From positions 13,241,501-13,305,500 of the forward strand of contig JAUIMM010000016.1 of the NCBI GenBank assembly GCA_031769625.1: 64,000 nucleotides of DNA. The letters run 5' to 3'. Positions 1 to 12,358 of this stretch are shown in pieces. The stretch comes from Taudactylus pleione. Lineage: Eukaryota > Chordata > Amphibia > Anura > Myobatrachidae. The notes below the pieces were generated by a model, which was given only the letters and a program-made list of their open reading frames with translations, was not told the origin of the DNA and made no database searches. Each line of letters begins with the position of its first letter. Position 1 is the stretch's first letter. The position numbers and the translations under genes were made by a program.

Positions 1-1330
1 GCAGTGTTAATGTTATTCTCTTTTCCCATTCCTGATGAACCTTGACCAACATGTCTGGCTGAATCTGAGCACAAGCATCAATAAATAATTGTTGCAGATG
101 ATAACTATCTTGTATCTTTACAGCATAAAAACATTCCTTCAGGTGAAAAAAGGGTGGGTCAGGTGCTCTCCCTAGATATGTGGGAGAAGAAGGTTGTGTG
201 TACGTATTATGTAGTGATTGCATGGAAATAAGAGATGGACAAGGAGGTACAAGGCCAAACCATTTAATGAGTAGGCACAGGCATTGCCCCTTCACACAAC
301 ACCCCATCCACCACGCCACCTCCAAGGCACCCTACCGGTAGGTAAATTACATGCATGCTAAACCGTGCGGGATGCCACCACAGCAACCTATACGGACCAG
401 GGACCATTCTGGAGCAGCACTGTGCCTACTCATTAAACGGTTTGGCCCTGCACATCCTTGTCTGTACATATCTAGAGAGCGTACCTGACCCACCCTTCTT
501 TCAGTTTGTATTATTAGTAGGACCAGGTACCCCTACAACAGGTGCAGCACTCTCACCTCCCCCTCCCCTACTTCCCGCACCACCACAGATACCCAAACAC
601 AGATTAACTACCCTCGTTCCCCCCCACATCATCTACCCTCCCCCCGTTCCACCCCACCCCCCACTCACTTCACCCCTGCTTCCCACCCAACACCCACCTT
701 GAGCACACCGCACCCTACAGCCCCCTCCCTACCTCTTCTGCCACCCATCACCACCTCCATCACCCTACTACCATCCCCCCACCAGCAGTACCCCCACCCC
801 ACCCAACCACCATCTACACAAACACTTAATGAGCGCGGTACACAACTATTTCCTGTAACCACGTTCCTTCAGGTAATTCCATGGAATGAAATCCAGCCAA
901 TGTAAATCTGGGGATCTTGGTGGCGACTGGACCTCTACAGCCAATCCACCATTGGGGAAACTGCACATCAAGATATTCCCTTACAATGAGTCCATAATGA
1001 GGTGGGGCACCATCTTGCTGGAAGAAATTAGGATATGACCCATCCTGTGATAACAATGAGGGAACAATCTCTTAATCTAACAACCTCTTGTAAAGTGCTG
1101 CTGTTAATTTTCCATCAACGAAGAATGGTCCCACAATACTGGTACCCCACAAATCAAACCAAAACCAACAGTAACCGACAGATACAGACATCATGTTGCT
1201 GTCTAAAAAACTATTATTTAGCATCCGTCAGGTTTCAACTGAAATCAATTGAAACCCAACATCAATCTCTGTCATCTTTGGCATCTTTAAAGTCTGTGAG
1301 CTTTGACCTTTCCAATCAAAACTGACAGCA
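1..1330 (-). pseudogene. Tc1/mariner-superfamily (DDE_3) transposase remnant, split by an insertion, runs off window edge
   Basis: Reading the minus strand, three pieces line up in the order expected of a Tc1/mariner DDE_3 transposase. Around 1100-1150 is a stretch reading VGPFFVDGKLTAALYK. Around 990-1030 is FFQQDGAPPHY, the conserved block carrying the second catalytic Asp. Around 20-130 is a C-terminal stretch (LFIDACAQIQPDML) typical of the family tail. The middle is interrupted by foreign DNA at 145-863, flanked by an 11-bp direct repeat. Several in-frame stops, and no recognisable helix-turn-helix N terminus upstream of about 1330, show that it is dead. The 3' end of the gene lies outside the window. 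Family assignment rests on the QQDGAPPH motif and the tail; the subfamily is not resolved. Confidence 0.65.
145..863. mobile_element. Insertion in the mariner remnant, flanked by an 11-bp direct repeat
   Basis: The 11-mer TTCCTTCAGGT occurs at 134-144 and 864-874. Removing the DNA between them rejoins the transposase reading order, so this is a clean insertion with a target duplication. The left 360 bases form a foldback: 150-280 pairs with 417-505 (for example the segment with AGGCCAAACCATTTAATGAG against its reverse complement near 425-447). The rest, 520-830, is C-rich low-complexity sequence. No coding sequence or poly(A) tail was recognised, so the class is unknown. Confidence 0.5.
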
Positions 1331-3556
1331 AACAGAAGTTCAAAAACAACTGCAAAATTATGGGAAACCTCCTAAGCAATAGACCTGCTTGCTGCAGGCA
1401 TGTTTGGGAGAAGCGCTGCATAGCTTACTATCATCTGTGCAGGCTCCGTTAGATATAGAAAGCGTTTAAAAAATGAAAACATGCATGGGGTCACCTTCCC
1501 AAATCCATTACTAGTCTCAGACCTCACAGCCTGGGATGGAATGGGAAACTAGGGGGAAAATTGGTGTGAGGTTTCTCCTATTTTCCTATAACCAGCACCA
1601 GGCTGAACCAGCTGGAGGGCTGACATTATAGCAGGGGGAAACCAGCACCAAACTGGTCAGTCCATGGCTGGGATTCCCTGGAAAGTCTCACCCCACCCCC
1701 CCAAAAAAAGGGATACCCCCTCCAGAGGAACAACCATCCCTAGGTGGTGTGTGCGGGGTTAATGGTAAAAGAAAAAATAATAATACTGTTTGTTAAGACC
1801 TAGCAAGTTTCCCAGCATGATAGTACTTATGAAATAACAAGTGTCAGTATGCCCAGATATTAATGGCCCACTGGCACCTGTAGTCAGCCTGAAAAGAAAA
1901 TATTAAAAAGACCATAGTACTCGCATACCGCATGTTGTAATATTTTTTCAAAGTGATCTGTGCAGTGATTTTACCAAACATGCCAGACACAGTCAGGTCT
2001 ATTGTTTTGGTGGGTTTGCCATAGTTTTACGGTCAGTTGTTTGTTGTTTAAAAAATTGACCATTGGTAAATCTGCATAACCTATTTTTGCCTATGTTAAA
2101 AAATTGATTGTTGGTCTAATGTTCTAGATCATTTTGCCTTCAGTTTTTACTATAGTAAATGTTCGGTTTGCAAAACTTACCGAAAAATTACCAAAAACCC
2201 AAAAATGTCCATTAGTAAATATAACCCTAGAACTCTATTTACTATGTGCCAGCTATACCTAGGATTTTCTATTTCCACTGTATCATAATATGAAGGATAC
2301 AGGGGCGGATTGGGATGGAAAAGCAACCCTGGAATTTCCTGGAAGCAGCCTTACTGACGGTTAGTAAATTTAGGGTCTACTGTCTATCTCTTTTTCTCAT
2401 AGCAACCAATCAGATTCTAGCTATTATCTTCTAGAAGGTGTTAGATAAATGATAAGTATAATTGTATTGGTTGCTGTGGGCTACAACTCCACTTCTAAAA
2501 ACCCTCACTTTAGAAAGTATACCCTTTGTTCTTTCTTCTTTCCCTCTCGCTCCCTCTCTCCCTCCCTCCCTCCCATAACTCTCATTCTACATTCTCTCTT
2601 TCTGTCTCAGATATTACATTATGGTACTTTCCTAAACCCTTTTTTTTGTGTTATTATATAACAGGAAATGTTTGTCAATTTGGCTGATTTTCAATTTCTC
2701 CAGTTATGTAAGGTTCAGGACACGATCACAAGCAGGGGAAATCCCAGGGAATTAGTTCTGCCAAGGAAAGATTTAAAATTCCTTGGGAAGTCCAGGACTT
2801 GATACATCATGCTGAGTTCTAAATAAAAGAAATGACCATAAGCAAGTGACCTACATATTAATATTATATTAAGAAATTAATAAAACAATATATCACTTTT
2901 GTGTATAAGTTTTTTCGTTTCAAGAACTTGTTGGGTCTACGGGTGAAAAGGCCAACTGACTACACAGTAATGTGTTTCTCCAACTTTCCCAGGATTGTGT
3001 TAACAGAACAAAATCATTATAACATTATTCATTCTGAGAAAGCCTCTTTATACAGCAATGTATAAGGAAATTTATTTTATTATCAAAGTTAATCAAATAA
3101 TAAATAAAATACATTAATAAAATAAATTATTTATTTTAATTATAAATGCACTAAGCAGTAAGCCAGCTGATGTGTACAAATACAGAGACTGGTCTGTTGA
3201 AGCGATAAGTTAAGTCTACTCTGGACCTGCATCACTGGCAATATTTTCTATATGTATTTTTATTTATTTTTGATAAAAGAGGAGATAAATCATACTGATC
3301 GCTACAATAAGGTTGATAATAATAAATTAGATCCTGTTTCTGGGTTTTGATATACTTTAACAAAAGTGTAGTTCTTATGTATAAAGGTTAATGCATGCTG
3401 CAAATCAAATTGGATTTGCATCACTGTATCTGTGTGGTCCGGTATAAAGGGATACAGATGTAAGTGGCTGGCGCTACGTTCCCTATGAAGTTTAACGACA
3501 GACTCAGTATGCAGCCAGTAACAGCAGGAGCTTTCAACAAGGCCCCTCAAAAGGGT
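1331..3556. other. Non-coding, AT-rich; small repeat fragment at about 1580-1740
   Basis: No credible exon was seen. The segment 1580-1740 shares short blocks (ACCAGCACCAGGCTG) with the arms of the large palindromic element at 46341-48184, so it is probably a degraded fragment of that family. The rest is AT-rich, with a pyrimidine-rich run at 2530-2610 and an A/T-rich run at 3050-3150. Confidence 0.35.
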
Positions 3557-4569
3557 AATTGTATTGTGAAGTGGTTCCGGCGCGTCCTGTGATCTAATGA
3601 AAAGCTTTTCTTTTCGTAATTTTTCTCCAAAAAATATATATGAAAGAAAAAGATAATATATAGTGTAAAACCGTAACAATGTTTTATAAATCATGAAAGA
3701 TTGATATACCCTTTAGAAGTGAGTTATAGACATTGGAACCAATTTTCACCGTGGTCTTGCGGTGGTTGCAAAATGCAATGCTGGTCTTAAAGATGGGGTC
3801 TTCAATTCCTCCCACACGTTCCTCAGCCTGAGGAAGCAGATGTAGGATCTGAGAAACGCGTAGCTAGGCATTCATTATTAGAACCCTCCCCTCATTAATT
3901 TCTCCTTTATCTACTTTTAAGATTTTGAATTACCTTTGCTTTATTTATTTTCTGATTTTTGCATTTTTTTCTATGTATTTTTTTTTTTATTTAAACAGAA
4001 ATTGTTGTATGTTTTTTGAGGTCTGGTTACATTAAAAACATACCGCTAAGACCTTTTTATGATAAACAGACTAAGAAATAAAATTGCTGTTTTATAAAAA
4101 AATAAGTCTATATCCACAATTATTTTTGGACTGGGTATAAAGACCATTGTAATATACTGATGGATATCGGGATGAGAAAATGAATGTACAAGGCATATAA
4201 TATATCCCACTCAAGGTGAGCACACTGCATATTGTGTAAATTCTTGATTGGGTAAATTGATGTGTACTATGGAGGCTTGTTGTATTTACTTCCCCATTTA
4301 CAACACTACTTGTGGGAGGAATTGAAGACCTCACCTTAAAGACCAGCATTGCATTTTGCAAGCTCTGCAGGACCACGGTGAAAATTGAGTCCCATGTCTA
4401 TAACTCATTTCTAAAAGGTGAGTATAATCACAATTTAAAACATTGTTACGGTTTTACACAATATATTATCTTATCTTTTTTTCTCACATATATTTTTTGT
4501 AGAAAAAGACCAAAAGAAAAGACTTTCATTAGATCACAGAAAGCGCCTGAATCACTTCACAATACAATG
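3557..4569. mobile_element. Foldback element with arms of about 250 bp
   Basis: Bases 3557-3810 are the imperfect reverse complement of 4305-4569. Matching blocks include GTATTGTGAAGTGG against CACTTCACAATAC at the outer ends and TGGGAGGAATTGAAGACC near the loop. The loop (3811-4304) is AT-rich and holds a motif of the form CTGAGGA...GAAACGCGT at 3828-3862. Apparent ORFs across the arms are not convincing. No target duplication was found, and the right end runs into another repeat at 4568. Confidence 0.6.
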
Positions 4570-4990
4570 GTCCGGTATATAGTCTATCCTGGCTGTCAGG
4601 ATACCAGCGCTTAGAATGCCGGCGCCGGAATCCAGACATCAGTAAGAATCCCGGCACCAGAATCCCGACCTTCGTCATCCTGACGGTAAGTAATAGGGTT
4701 AAGTGGCGGGTTAGGGGCTAAGGTTAGGCACAAGGGGGAGGGTTAAGGTTAGGCACTGGGGATGAAGGTTAGGTTTAGGCTATGGGGGAGAGGTTAGGTT
4801 TAGGCACTAGGGGGATGGTTAGGCTTAAGGAGTGGGGAGGGAAAGTTAGGGTTAGGAGTAGGGGTATAGTTAGAAATGGATACCTACCAACAGGTGTTGG
4901 TATCCTAACCCTGTCATGTTGCTGGCATCATGATTCTGACTGCTGGGATCCTGAGCGGCAGGATCCCATACCTAACCCGTGTGGTCCATA
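4568..4990. repeat. Short repeat with internal GGTTAGG-type tandem sequence
   Basis: The ends carry CCGGYRTCC/GGATCCC-like blocks. The interior (4690-4870) is a loose tandem array of GGTTAGG, GGTTTAGGCAC and GGGGGA units. The same organisation in the opposite sense is at 15345-15735, so this is a dispersed element and not telomeric DNA. Confidence 0.5.
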
Positions 4991-5706
4991 AAGCACATAT
5001 GCATTATTCTGCCCAGTCACTGCTATCAGAAGGCATCCAAAATCTAGCAGTGCTTCTTTTATGCAGAGAATTGGAAAAATATTAAGTGGCACACATTACA
5101 CATGAACCAATTAATATTAAGCATTATAGTAAGTGGATGGAAGGACTGTTTTTATTACACATATAATTTTTGTTTCTGTGTAGAATCCTATTACATTGCT
5201 TATTGACCACATGGCTTCTATTAAAAGTGCATTGCTTCTATTAAAGTATATTATGTGACTGCTGGGAGCTGGTGCATTGCTAATCCCCTTTGACATTGAT
5301 AGCCAGACCTGATTTGTTCAACATTCTGTTACCAGCCCCTACCATGCTAGGTACCTGTTTAGAGCGCTGCGGCCTTGCTAAAGGGAACAGCGAAGCTCAT
5401 ATCTCAACTTCATATGGCGTAAGTCTACAAGGCCAAGCTTTGAAAGATTTGCTTTTCAGAGTTTGGTACATAGGGGTCAGTTTGCAGTCCCCATGAAAAT
5501 GTGGACTGTGATCTGTAGTGCTAATTAGCCCTCTGCGGGAGATTTCTGTGAAATCTCCAGCATTTTGCTATTAGTAGATAGTGATGATACATAATTTTAT
5601 GAAAAAAGCACAATTGATAATTAGGCCCCTTAATGAAGATGTTAATACATATTTTAGCCATCCAGGCTGAAGTACAAAATTAATGTATGCATCAAAACAA
5701 TGATTA
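4991..5706. other. No recognised feature
   Basis: No ORF with coding character, no terminal inverted repeats and no long tandem repeat were seen here. Confidence 0.4.
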
Positions 5707-5856
5707 GGACCAGGGCCGGCAACAGAAAGTTCGGGGCCCGGTACAGTGATATCAATGGGGCCCACTCGTCCACGAATACCACCCCTCCTCTCACAAGCCT
5801 TGCGTGAACCAGTACATGAATCACTAAATGTAAAACACTGATTTACACACACATAT

Positions 5857-5907
<51 letters not shown>

Positions 5908-5924
5908 CTTTAAAAAAGTGTGTG

Positions 5925-5960
<36 letters not shown>

Positions 5961-5989
5961 CATAAACTTTGTTAAAGCCACTATATACA

Positions 5990-6031
<42 letters not shown>

Positions 6032-6650
6032 CGTACACACACAGATAGATATATACACATACACACGCAGGGATACATACACAAATATATATATATATAT
6101 ATATATGTAATGTTAAATAAAGTAAAAACAAACTGTCACTTACCACACAGTCTCTTGTGGCTCAGGCTACTACGCTGCCCAGTCAATGTCACTCACTCTG
6201 GGCTGGCTCTTGAGTGGGACTGCCAGCCAGGGAAGGAATGGAAAGGTATAGAAGCGGTGGTGCAGTGATGTGGTGTCACTGTGCCCGGTGGGCGGCTGGC
6301 GGCGGGTGGCAGGTACTTCATGCTGCCTGTAGTACACCGCAGTGGCACCGCACTTCTTAATTTTACCGGGCAGTGCAGCGGCAGTAGAAAGGGGCCGGCA
6401 CAGCATCGTGCATAATGACGTCGCACATCACGCATAATGATTTCATTATGCACAGACCGGACCAACTGATGGGAATAACCAGGGGGGGGGGTGTTGGGAC
6501 TCCTTAATCATCTATTTATTGCCTATTTGTGCTGGAAGGGCAATGGGTCCGCTCTTTGAACAAATATCAGCTGCCATGGCCCACTCTTGTGGTCCTGATC
6601 CTCGGGGCCCCTCTGAACCTCAGGGCTCGGGCAGGGTGTACCCTTTGACT
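5707..6650. mobile_element. Non-autonomous repeat starting CAGGGCCGGCAACAG, with internal (TA)n
   Basis: It begins with a GGGCCGGCAACAGAAA block at about 5712 and ends near GGCCCCTCTGAACCTCAGGG at about 6605-6625. A second copy at 45322-46200 has matching ends (GGCAACAGAAATCTCGGGGC; GGACCCCTCTGGACCTTGGG) and shares the interior block CTTACCACACWGTCTC. CAGGGCCGG ends are common in hAT elements, but no 8-bp duplication could be confirmed, so the class is tentative. Confidence 0.5.
5868..6107. repeat. (TA)n microsatellite clusters
   Basis: Runs of alternating TA lie at about 5868-5904, 5930-5958, 5988-6030 and 6085-6106, separated by short imperfect spacers. They open spurious Tyr/Ile-rich ORFs on both strands. 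Confidence 0.9.
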
Positions 6651-7579
6651 TACTTTAAGCTGTAACCCAGAGATGACACTCTGCAGTTAGGGTATGCAAT
6701 AATGACTCCTCTGTCCAGGTGTTGCTTTCAGAATAAATGCCCGTACTACATGAGGTGCTGACAGGGACAATGAATTTACGCCAGCTGTGCCGCTTTCAGA
6801 TTGCAAACTTAATTTAAAAAATCCCCCGCAGGTCCCCCACAGTGGCTGAAGAACGCAGCTATTGAGGGGGTTGTCTGAGTGGCTCCTCTCTTTCTCACAT
6901 TGCGTTTTTCCAGAATGCTGCACGAAATGACACATGGTGTGCCATCATCACGCCCGGTATGCTGGGAGAGAGGACTAGGAGGATCTGGAGTCGGCCCAGA
7001 CTTATATCTCGGCAGCGGGCAGGCGTGACTTAGTGGGGTACACTCCCAAACTAAGTGGCACCAGTGGGATGACTATGGCTGCACCCCTCAGGCCCCAGCA
7101 CCCCAGGAAATAGCCTGCCAGTCTGCCCCTTGAATCACCCCTGATCACAGAGGTGGACACAAACATGAATGATCTTACCAGTGATTTCCTGTTCATTAGG
7201 ATTGAGCGCTCATCAATTATGAAGGGTGTTCAATGAGTATCTGGATGTGCAGAGCTTAGGTACGGTTGACACAATCTGACTGTCTTGTTGTGAACTGTAA
7301 TCTCTGAGTAAAGTTCTTTCAGGGCACACACACTTTCTTCACAAATGACTTATGGAGCTCAACAGAGGCCACTGGAGAGCCATGATCTTCTATGGTTACA
7401 ATACAGCAGAAGATTTTTGACTGACTTCAAGCTGCTTTAATGCATTATTTATTTATTACCAATTAACCTACCAGTATATTTTTGGAGTGTGGGAGGAAAC
7501 CGGAGCACCTGTAGGAAACCCATGCAAGCACAGGGAGAATATACAAACTCCACACAGTTAGGCCTAACCATTACACTGT
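6651..7579. other. No confident feature; possible 5' part of the following mariner remnant
   Basis: There is no coding signal. The run at 7210-7330 may be the degraded start of the mariner element whose recognisable transposase begins near 7590. Terminal repeats were not found. Confidence 0.3.
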
Positions 7580-7584
7580 CTATG

Positions 7585-8465
7585 CTGCAAGCACCGTCCT
7601 GAATCACTGTGTTTGAGCGGTTTGGAGAATTTCGGCATGGGAGATGGTACCTGGAAGATGAGTAACGTTGCGCCCTACCTTTCTCCACCATCACTGAGTA
7701 CAACGTTGCTGCTGTGTGGGCCATAGTTAAGGTGGACTCCAAGGTGATCGTGGACCAGTTAGAGAAGTAGATAGTCATCTCATCAGGATCCATACACGTG
7801 AAAAGCTTGGCCTGAGCAAGGTTTCTGCACGCTGGGTTCACAATCAGCTGACTCGCAAGTAGAAAGAGGCTCGGGTGACTTGGAGCCGCAACATGCTGGA
7901 CAGGTTTAATGACGGTGGCTCAAACTCTGTCTGGGAAATCATTAGTGGCGATATATACTGGATCTACAGTTTCGACCACGAAACTAAACAACAGTTGGCC
8001 TAGTGGACCCCAATTGAATGTGTGCCACCATAGTAGTTCCAGAGTGAGCACACTGTGGCCAAGCAGTTGGTGGCTGTTTTTGTGGCCAATACTGGTCATG
8101 TAGCTACCATACCACTCATGGAGCAGCACACAGTCACTGGGGACTGGTACATTAACCAATGCTTGCTGCAAGTTCTGGAAGCCATTTCCAGGGGTCGTTC
8201 AATAACTTGCACTCATGGTGCCCTTCTCCATCACAACAATGCACCTGGCCACAAGTGGTGGATTTCTGGCCCACGAATCAGGCATCCAGCAGCTGGGTCA
8301 TTCACCATACAATACAGACTCGGCCCCCTGCGACTTCTTTGTGTACCCACAAATGAAGCGCAAGATGCGTGGGACTTCATAGGCACTGGTCCAGCTGCTT
8401 CAATAAGTGGTTTGAGTGCAGGCAACTTTGCATAGACTCCTGTGGTGAATACTTTGAAAAAAATG
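7585..8465 (+). pseudogene. mariner-type (DD34D-like) transposase remnant
   Basis: By switching frames, the plus strand gives a collinear set of mariner blocks: FGEFRHGR near 7623, an ARWVHNQLT-like block near 7828, SVWEII.GD.YWIY near 7930-7965 (first catalytic Asp region), HVATIPLMEQHTVTGDWY near 8098, LLHHNNAPGH near 8223 and LGHSPYNTDSAPCDFF near 8293. The second catalytic residue is altered: the usual HHDN is HHNN. At least four frameshifts and several stops make it inactive. Paired-type helix-turn-helix sequence upstream is not recognisable. The order and spacing of the blocks make the family call firm; the lineage is not resolved. Confidence 0.75.
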
Positions 8466-9525
8466 TAATGTTCACTTTGTTTGTAAATATAATACTTTTT
8501 ATGCAACTGGAAACGTATTTCACAACTCCTGTATGGTACTGGTGTCAAAAGAAGGTTGGAAACAATTATTGCAATATGCTTTATAGAGCCACAAAGCACG
8601 GAATACATTGCAGGACGACATATTACAGGTGGATGCATACCTATCCTTAACACTTTTAAGAAATTTGGGCATAGTGACCTTTCCTGTCTGACACAAAGAA
8701 CTAAAATTGCGGATGTTCAGCTAGGGAATTTTGGAAACATCAGAAGCAGGTCCTATCCATTCTTTTAGCTGGTCGTAAGTATACTTTACATTAATTATGT
8801 AAAACAGATGTCATTGAATCACAATGTTGAGTACATGAATTCTTAGTTTACAAAAAAACTACAGTATACAAGTCTGTGATGTGACTATTAGTGAACTGAA
8901 GAATCCTGACAACAATCTAACTAGCTAGTATTTGTTTATAGAAGGAAATAAGAGGTAATAGATACTGCCTGTGAGTTGAAAAGCTGTGATTAATTATACT
9001 ATCTACAATTCGCGTTGTGCTGTTCAATACCCTCTCCATTGTTGTAAACAGGATGAATGGTTTTCCATTTAATTTCCCCAGATGGAAATCAAGGACCAGT
9101 CCAAATGCTGAGTAATTTTATGTATGCAGGTATAAATTTATGCAGGCAGCATTATTGACAAAGAAACTGTGATAGATAGCAACTTCATACATAAAAATAC
9201 AATAGGAAATGAGCATTTGCTCTGCAGTGCTTACAATATACAGTATTTAAGGGTCTATTTAATTCACTATTTGTGTCATAACCCCTGAAAATACACATTT
9301 TGAGGGATAATCATTAATATTAAGTATCACCTGAGAATATGAAATAGGTACCTCAGCAGATATCTCCTTATTTCCTACAGCAGCTTGGCACCTCGTTTAA
9401 TGTCTCCCCCTCAGGGGCAGCTGGAGTAACCCGCCACACCACCTACCTGATGACAGATCAGTAAGTCTGAGGGGTCTTTGCTGATTTGACTTCTGTAAGC
9501 GGACATCACTGCTCTCTCTTTTTGG
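8466..9525. other. No recognised feature, AT-rich
   Basis: No terminal repeats, tandem array or coding signal were seen. Confidence 0.35.
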
Positions 9526-9625
9526 GGGAGATGCACTAAGCCTTGGAGAGTGATAAACTGGAGAGTGATAAAGTGCCAACCAATCAGCTCATAACTAGCA
9601 TTTTTCAAGCACATCCTGTAAAGTT
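9526..9625. mobile_element. Half of a hairpin element related to 21964-22138
   Basis: It starts GGGGGAGATGCACTAAGCCT and carries the block AACCAATCAGCTC, as do the complete hairpin at 21964-22138 and the outer element at 52348-53167. Only one arm is present. Confidence 0.5.
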
Positions 9626-10059
9626 ACTGACACAACACTGACCCATCTTTACCACACAGCTCCGGGAACACATGCAGCCAATAGAGGGGGAGAGGAGGGG
9701 GAGATAGAAATCATTGCATCAGAAACTTCAATGTTTGGCTACAGAAGTGGTGTTATGAGGAGTGATTTGGATTGACAGACGATAGCCATGCCATCTGGTA
9801 AGATAAAAGCTTATACAAATATGATGGCCTGCACCCATCTTCAAAAGGAACTAGAATACTGAGTGAACAGTTTAAAAGTTTCACCAAGAACTATTTAAAC
9901 TAAAAGAGAAGGACAGTGAACCAAAAGAGAAAAAAGAAATCTGCTCCCCCAATAAAGAGGTATTATTTCTGCTGGCAAATGGAATAGGAAGCATATCCAC
10001 AGCAACAGAAGATAATTCAAAATAAAACTAAATAAACATAGGCAGAGAGATGAACATAC

Positions 10060-11471
10060 TGTACCTAGGAACAGGAGAAATAAGCAAACAAATAAAATTA
10101 TAAGAGCAATGTGTGCAAATGCTAGGAGCTTAGGAAATAAACTCCCTGAACGAATTGCAATAATGACAAGGGATGATCTGGATATTGTGGCTATTACGGA
10201 GTCTTGGTGCAATGAAAATCATGATTGGGACATAGCTATATCGGGATATATTTTATTTAGGAAGGACAGAATGGGAAGAATAGGAGGAGTAGCAATGTAT
10301 GTCAAGGAAAGCATAAATACTACGTTGATACATAGTATTGAAGACACTGTTCCACATCGCAGACTGTTAAATAAATTGGTAAGCATGGGATTGGATACAA
10401 AGATATGGAATGGATAAGATCATGGCTGCAGGATAGGAAACAGAGAGTTGTAGCAAACGGGGTGCAGTATCAAGAGTGAAATATTACCTGGTGGAGTACC
10501 TCAGGGATCTGTACTTGGACCAGTGCTTTTTAATATCTTTATTTGTGACATTGCAAATGGTATTGAATGGAACCTATGCCTTTTTGCAGATGACACAAAG
10601 GTATGCAACAGAGTAGACACATCAGGAGGGGTAAAACAAATGATTGATGATCTAGGTAGACTAGAGGAATGATCAAGAACGTGGCAACTACAGTTTAATG
10701 CCAAAAAATGCAAGATCATGCACTTGTGTCTAAAATTCCAAAGGCTAAATATAGTATTAATGGCACTATACAGGAAACTACTGAAGAGGAACGGATCTAG
10801 GAGTCACTATTTCAGGTGACTTAAAGGCAAGCAAACAGTGTAACAAAGCAATGAGGAAGGCAAGTCAGAAGCTTGGTTGCATAGGGAGTGGAATCAGTAG
10901 TAGAAAGAAAGAAGTGATAATACCACTGTATAGGTCATTGGTACAATCCTCATTTCGAATACTGTGTTCAATTCTGGACAAGGATATTAATACATTAGAA
11001 ACTGTACAAAGAAGGGCAACTAAAATGGTGCAAGATCTACACCACAGAACGTACCAGGAAAGACTAAAATAACTTAATGTATATAGTTTGGAGCAGAGAA
11101 GGGAAAGGGGGGACATGATAGAAATGTTCAAATATATAAAGGGTTTTAACAAGGTAAGGAAAGGAGACATTCTTCAAAGAAAGAGAAGTATTAGAACAAG
11201 AGGACATGTTCTGAAACTGGAGGGAGGTAGGTTCAGGGGAAATTTGCGGAAAAATTACTTCACAAAAAGGGTAGTGGACAAGTGGAATAGCCTTCCATCA
11301 GAGGTGGTAGAGGTTAAGACAGTAGAGCAATTTAAACATGCATGGGATATACATAAAGATATCCTTCAGAATAATTAAGGATCAATAAGGGTTGAGCTAA
11401 CAATATGTTTAAAAATGGGGCAGATTAGATGGGCCAAGTGGTTCTTATCTGCCATCAAATTCTATGTTTCA
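10060..11471 (+). pseudogene. CR1-like LINE, internally deleted and frameshifted
   Basis: An endonuclease start is visible at 10109-10330 (ANARSLGNKLPE, then a TESW motif and GGVAMYV). Sequence then jumps at about 10360 straight to the reverse-transcriptase palm, so the endonuclease C terminus and RT fingers are missing. RT blocks follow in shifting frames: GVPQGSVLGPVLFNIFI at about 10493, FADDTK at about 10582, and the C-terminal VQRRATK at about 11008, then RRERGDMIEMFKYI and a WNSLP block to the stop near 11376. The 3' tail (11377-11471) ends in ATTCTATGTTTC, close to the ATTCTATG end typical of CR1. The 5' limit is uncertain; 9750-10060 may be its leader. It is inactive. Confidence 0.75.
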
Positions 11472-11489
11472 ATAGTGAGTCCCTGTTGT

Positions 11490-11695
11490 CTACCCTCCAA
11501 CATGACCCCTTCCATCAGGTACAAAATGCTCTGCTCCTGGATTTCCCAACTAAATTATGATTGCAGTCACCTGTAATGAACTAGTTAATTGATGAGAATG
11601 GCATTTCAATACAGGTGGCTGCAATCATTAATGAAGAAGGAAGTCTTGGAACAGAGCATTTTGTACCAAATGGAACGGGTCTTGTTGGAGAGTCT
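11490..11695. mobile_element. Short inverted-repeat element, CTCCAACATGACCC family
   Basis: The left end CCCTCCAACATGACCCCTTC pairs with GAACGGGTCTTGTTGGAGAG at the right. Inner arms pair through TGATTGCAGTCACCTGT and ACAGGTGGCTGCAATCA. It lies between the CR1 tail and the LTR-like segment. Confidence 0.6.
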
Positions 11696-11701
11696 GCTGC
11701 T

Positions 11702-12358
11702 GTCACAAACTGCATTATCTACTGCAGCCACCACATGACTTCCTTGCTTCCCCGCTCCATGCTCCAGCTCTGTGACAGACCTTCTGTGACTCACTGCGGC
11801 ATGCGTCCAGCTGCGGCAGCTACTTTTTCTCCCTGCTGCTTCTGACTCACTAGCTTCCACATGCAGCCATGACAGTCTAAATCAGGTGGCTGGATCTCCA
11901 CCAACAGGAGACCAGCATGTGGTCACATGATACCTGCAGCCAACCTCTTACAAGCCAGGGGTATATAAGGATTCTCCTTGCACACAGCACTTGCCAGTGC
12001 AAACTATCAGGAACTGATTTGTTTGTAAATCCAGACTTGTGTTTTGAACCGGACTGGAGTCAGACTGAGTGAAGCTGGCTGACATGAGTTGTGATCTGTG
12101 CAAGTGCATACCTCCCAACATGACCCATTCCAGCAATTTATGATTGCTGTCACCTGAGGTGAACTAGTAAAGATGTTTTACTTTAAACACAGGTGATGGC
12201 AATCATAAATTAAGAGAGAACTCCAGGAACAGAGCATTGTGTCCCTCCTGGAATGCGTCATGTAGGGAGGTATGAAAGTGCAAGAGTCTCTGGTGATTGA
12301 ACAACAGGGAGAATGGATATGATGGTGTGCTTTGTGTTTACTTGTTGCTGGAAGATAG
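11702..12358 (+). repeat. LTR-like segment, plus orientation, interrupted by short elements
   Basis: Bases 11702-12003 are about 80% identical to the reverse complement of 13797-14137. Both start T(G/A)TCACAAACTGCA and both hold a TATAA-type box (GGGGTATATAAGGATTC at about 11957) followed by the shared run CACACAGCACTTGCCAGTGC. This matches the U3/TATA/R layout of an LTR. The downstream part has diverged and is broken by insertions at 12105-12277 and 12359-12896. Confidence 0.5.
12105..12277. mobile_element. Short hAT-like element, GTGCAAG target duplication
   Basis: It has inverted ends CATACCTCCCAACATGAC and GTCATGTAGGGAGGTATG. The 7-mer GTGCAAG flanks it at 12098-12104 and 12278-12284 (an 8-mer with one mismatch). 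It belongs to the same family as 11490-11695 and 21046-21245, and is inserted in the LTR-like segment. Confidence 0.7.

Noticed and set aside
355..905. Proline-rich ORFs
   Set aside because: Result of the C-rich low-complexity insert in the mariner remnant.
4690..4870. Telomere-like TTAGG repeats (also 15410-15595)
   Set aside because: Irregular units inside a dispersed short element found twice in inverse sense; not arrays of TTAGGG.
5910..6146. Tyr/Ile-rich ORFs
   Set aside because: Pure product of the (TA)n and CATA microsatellites.
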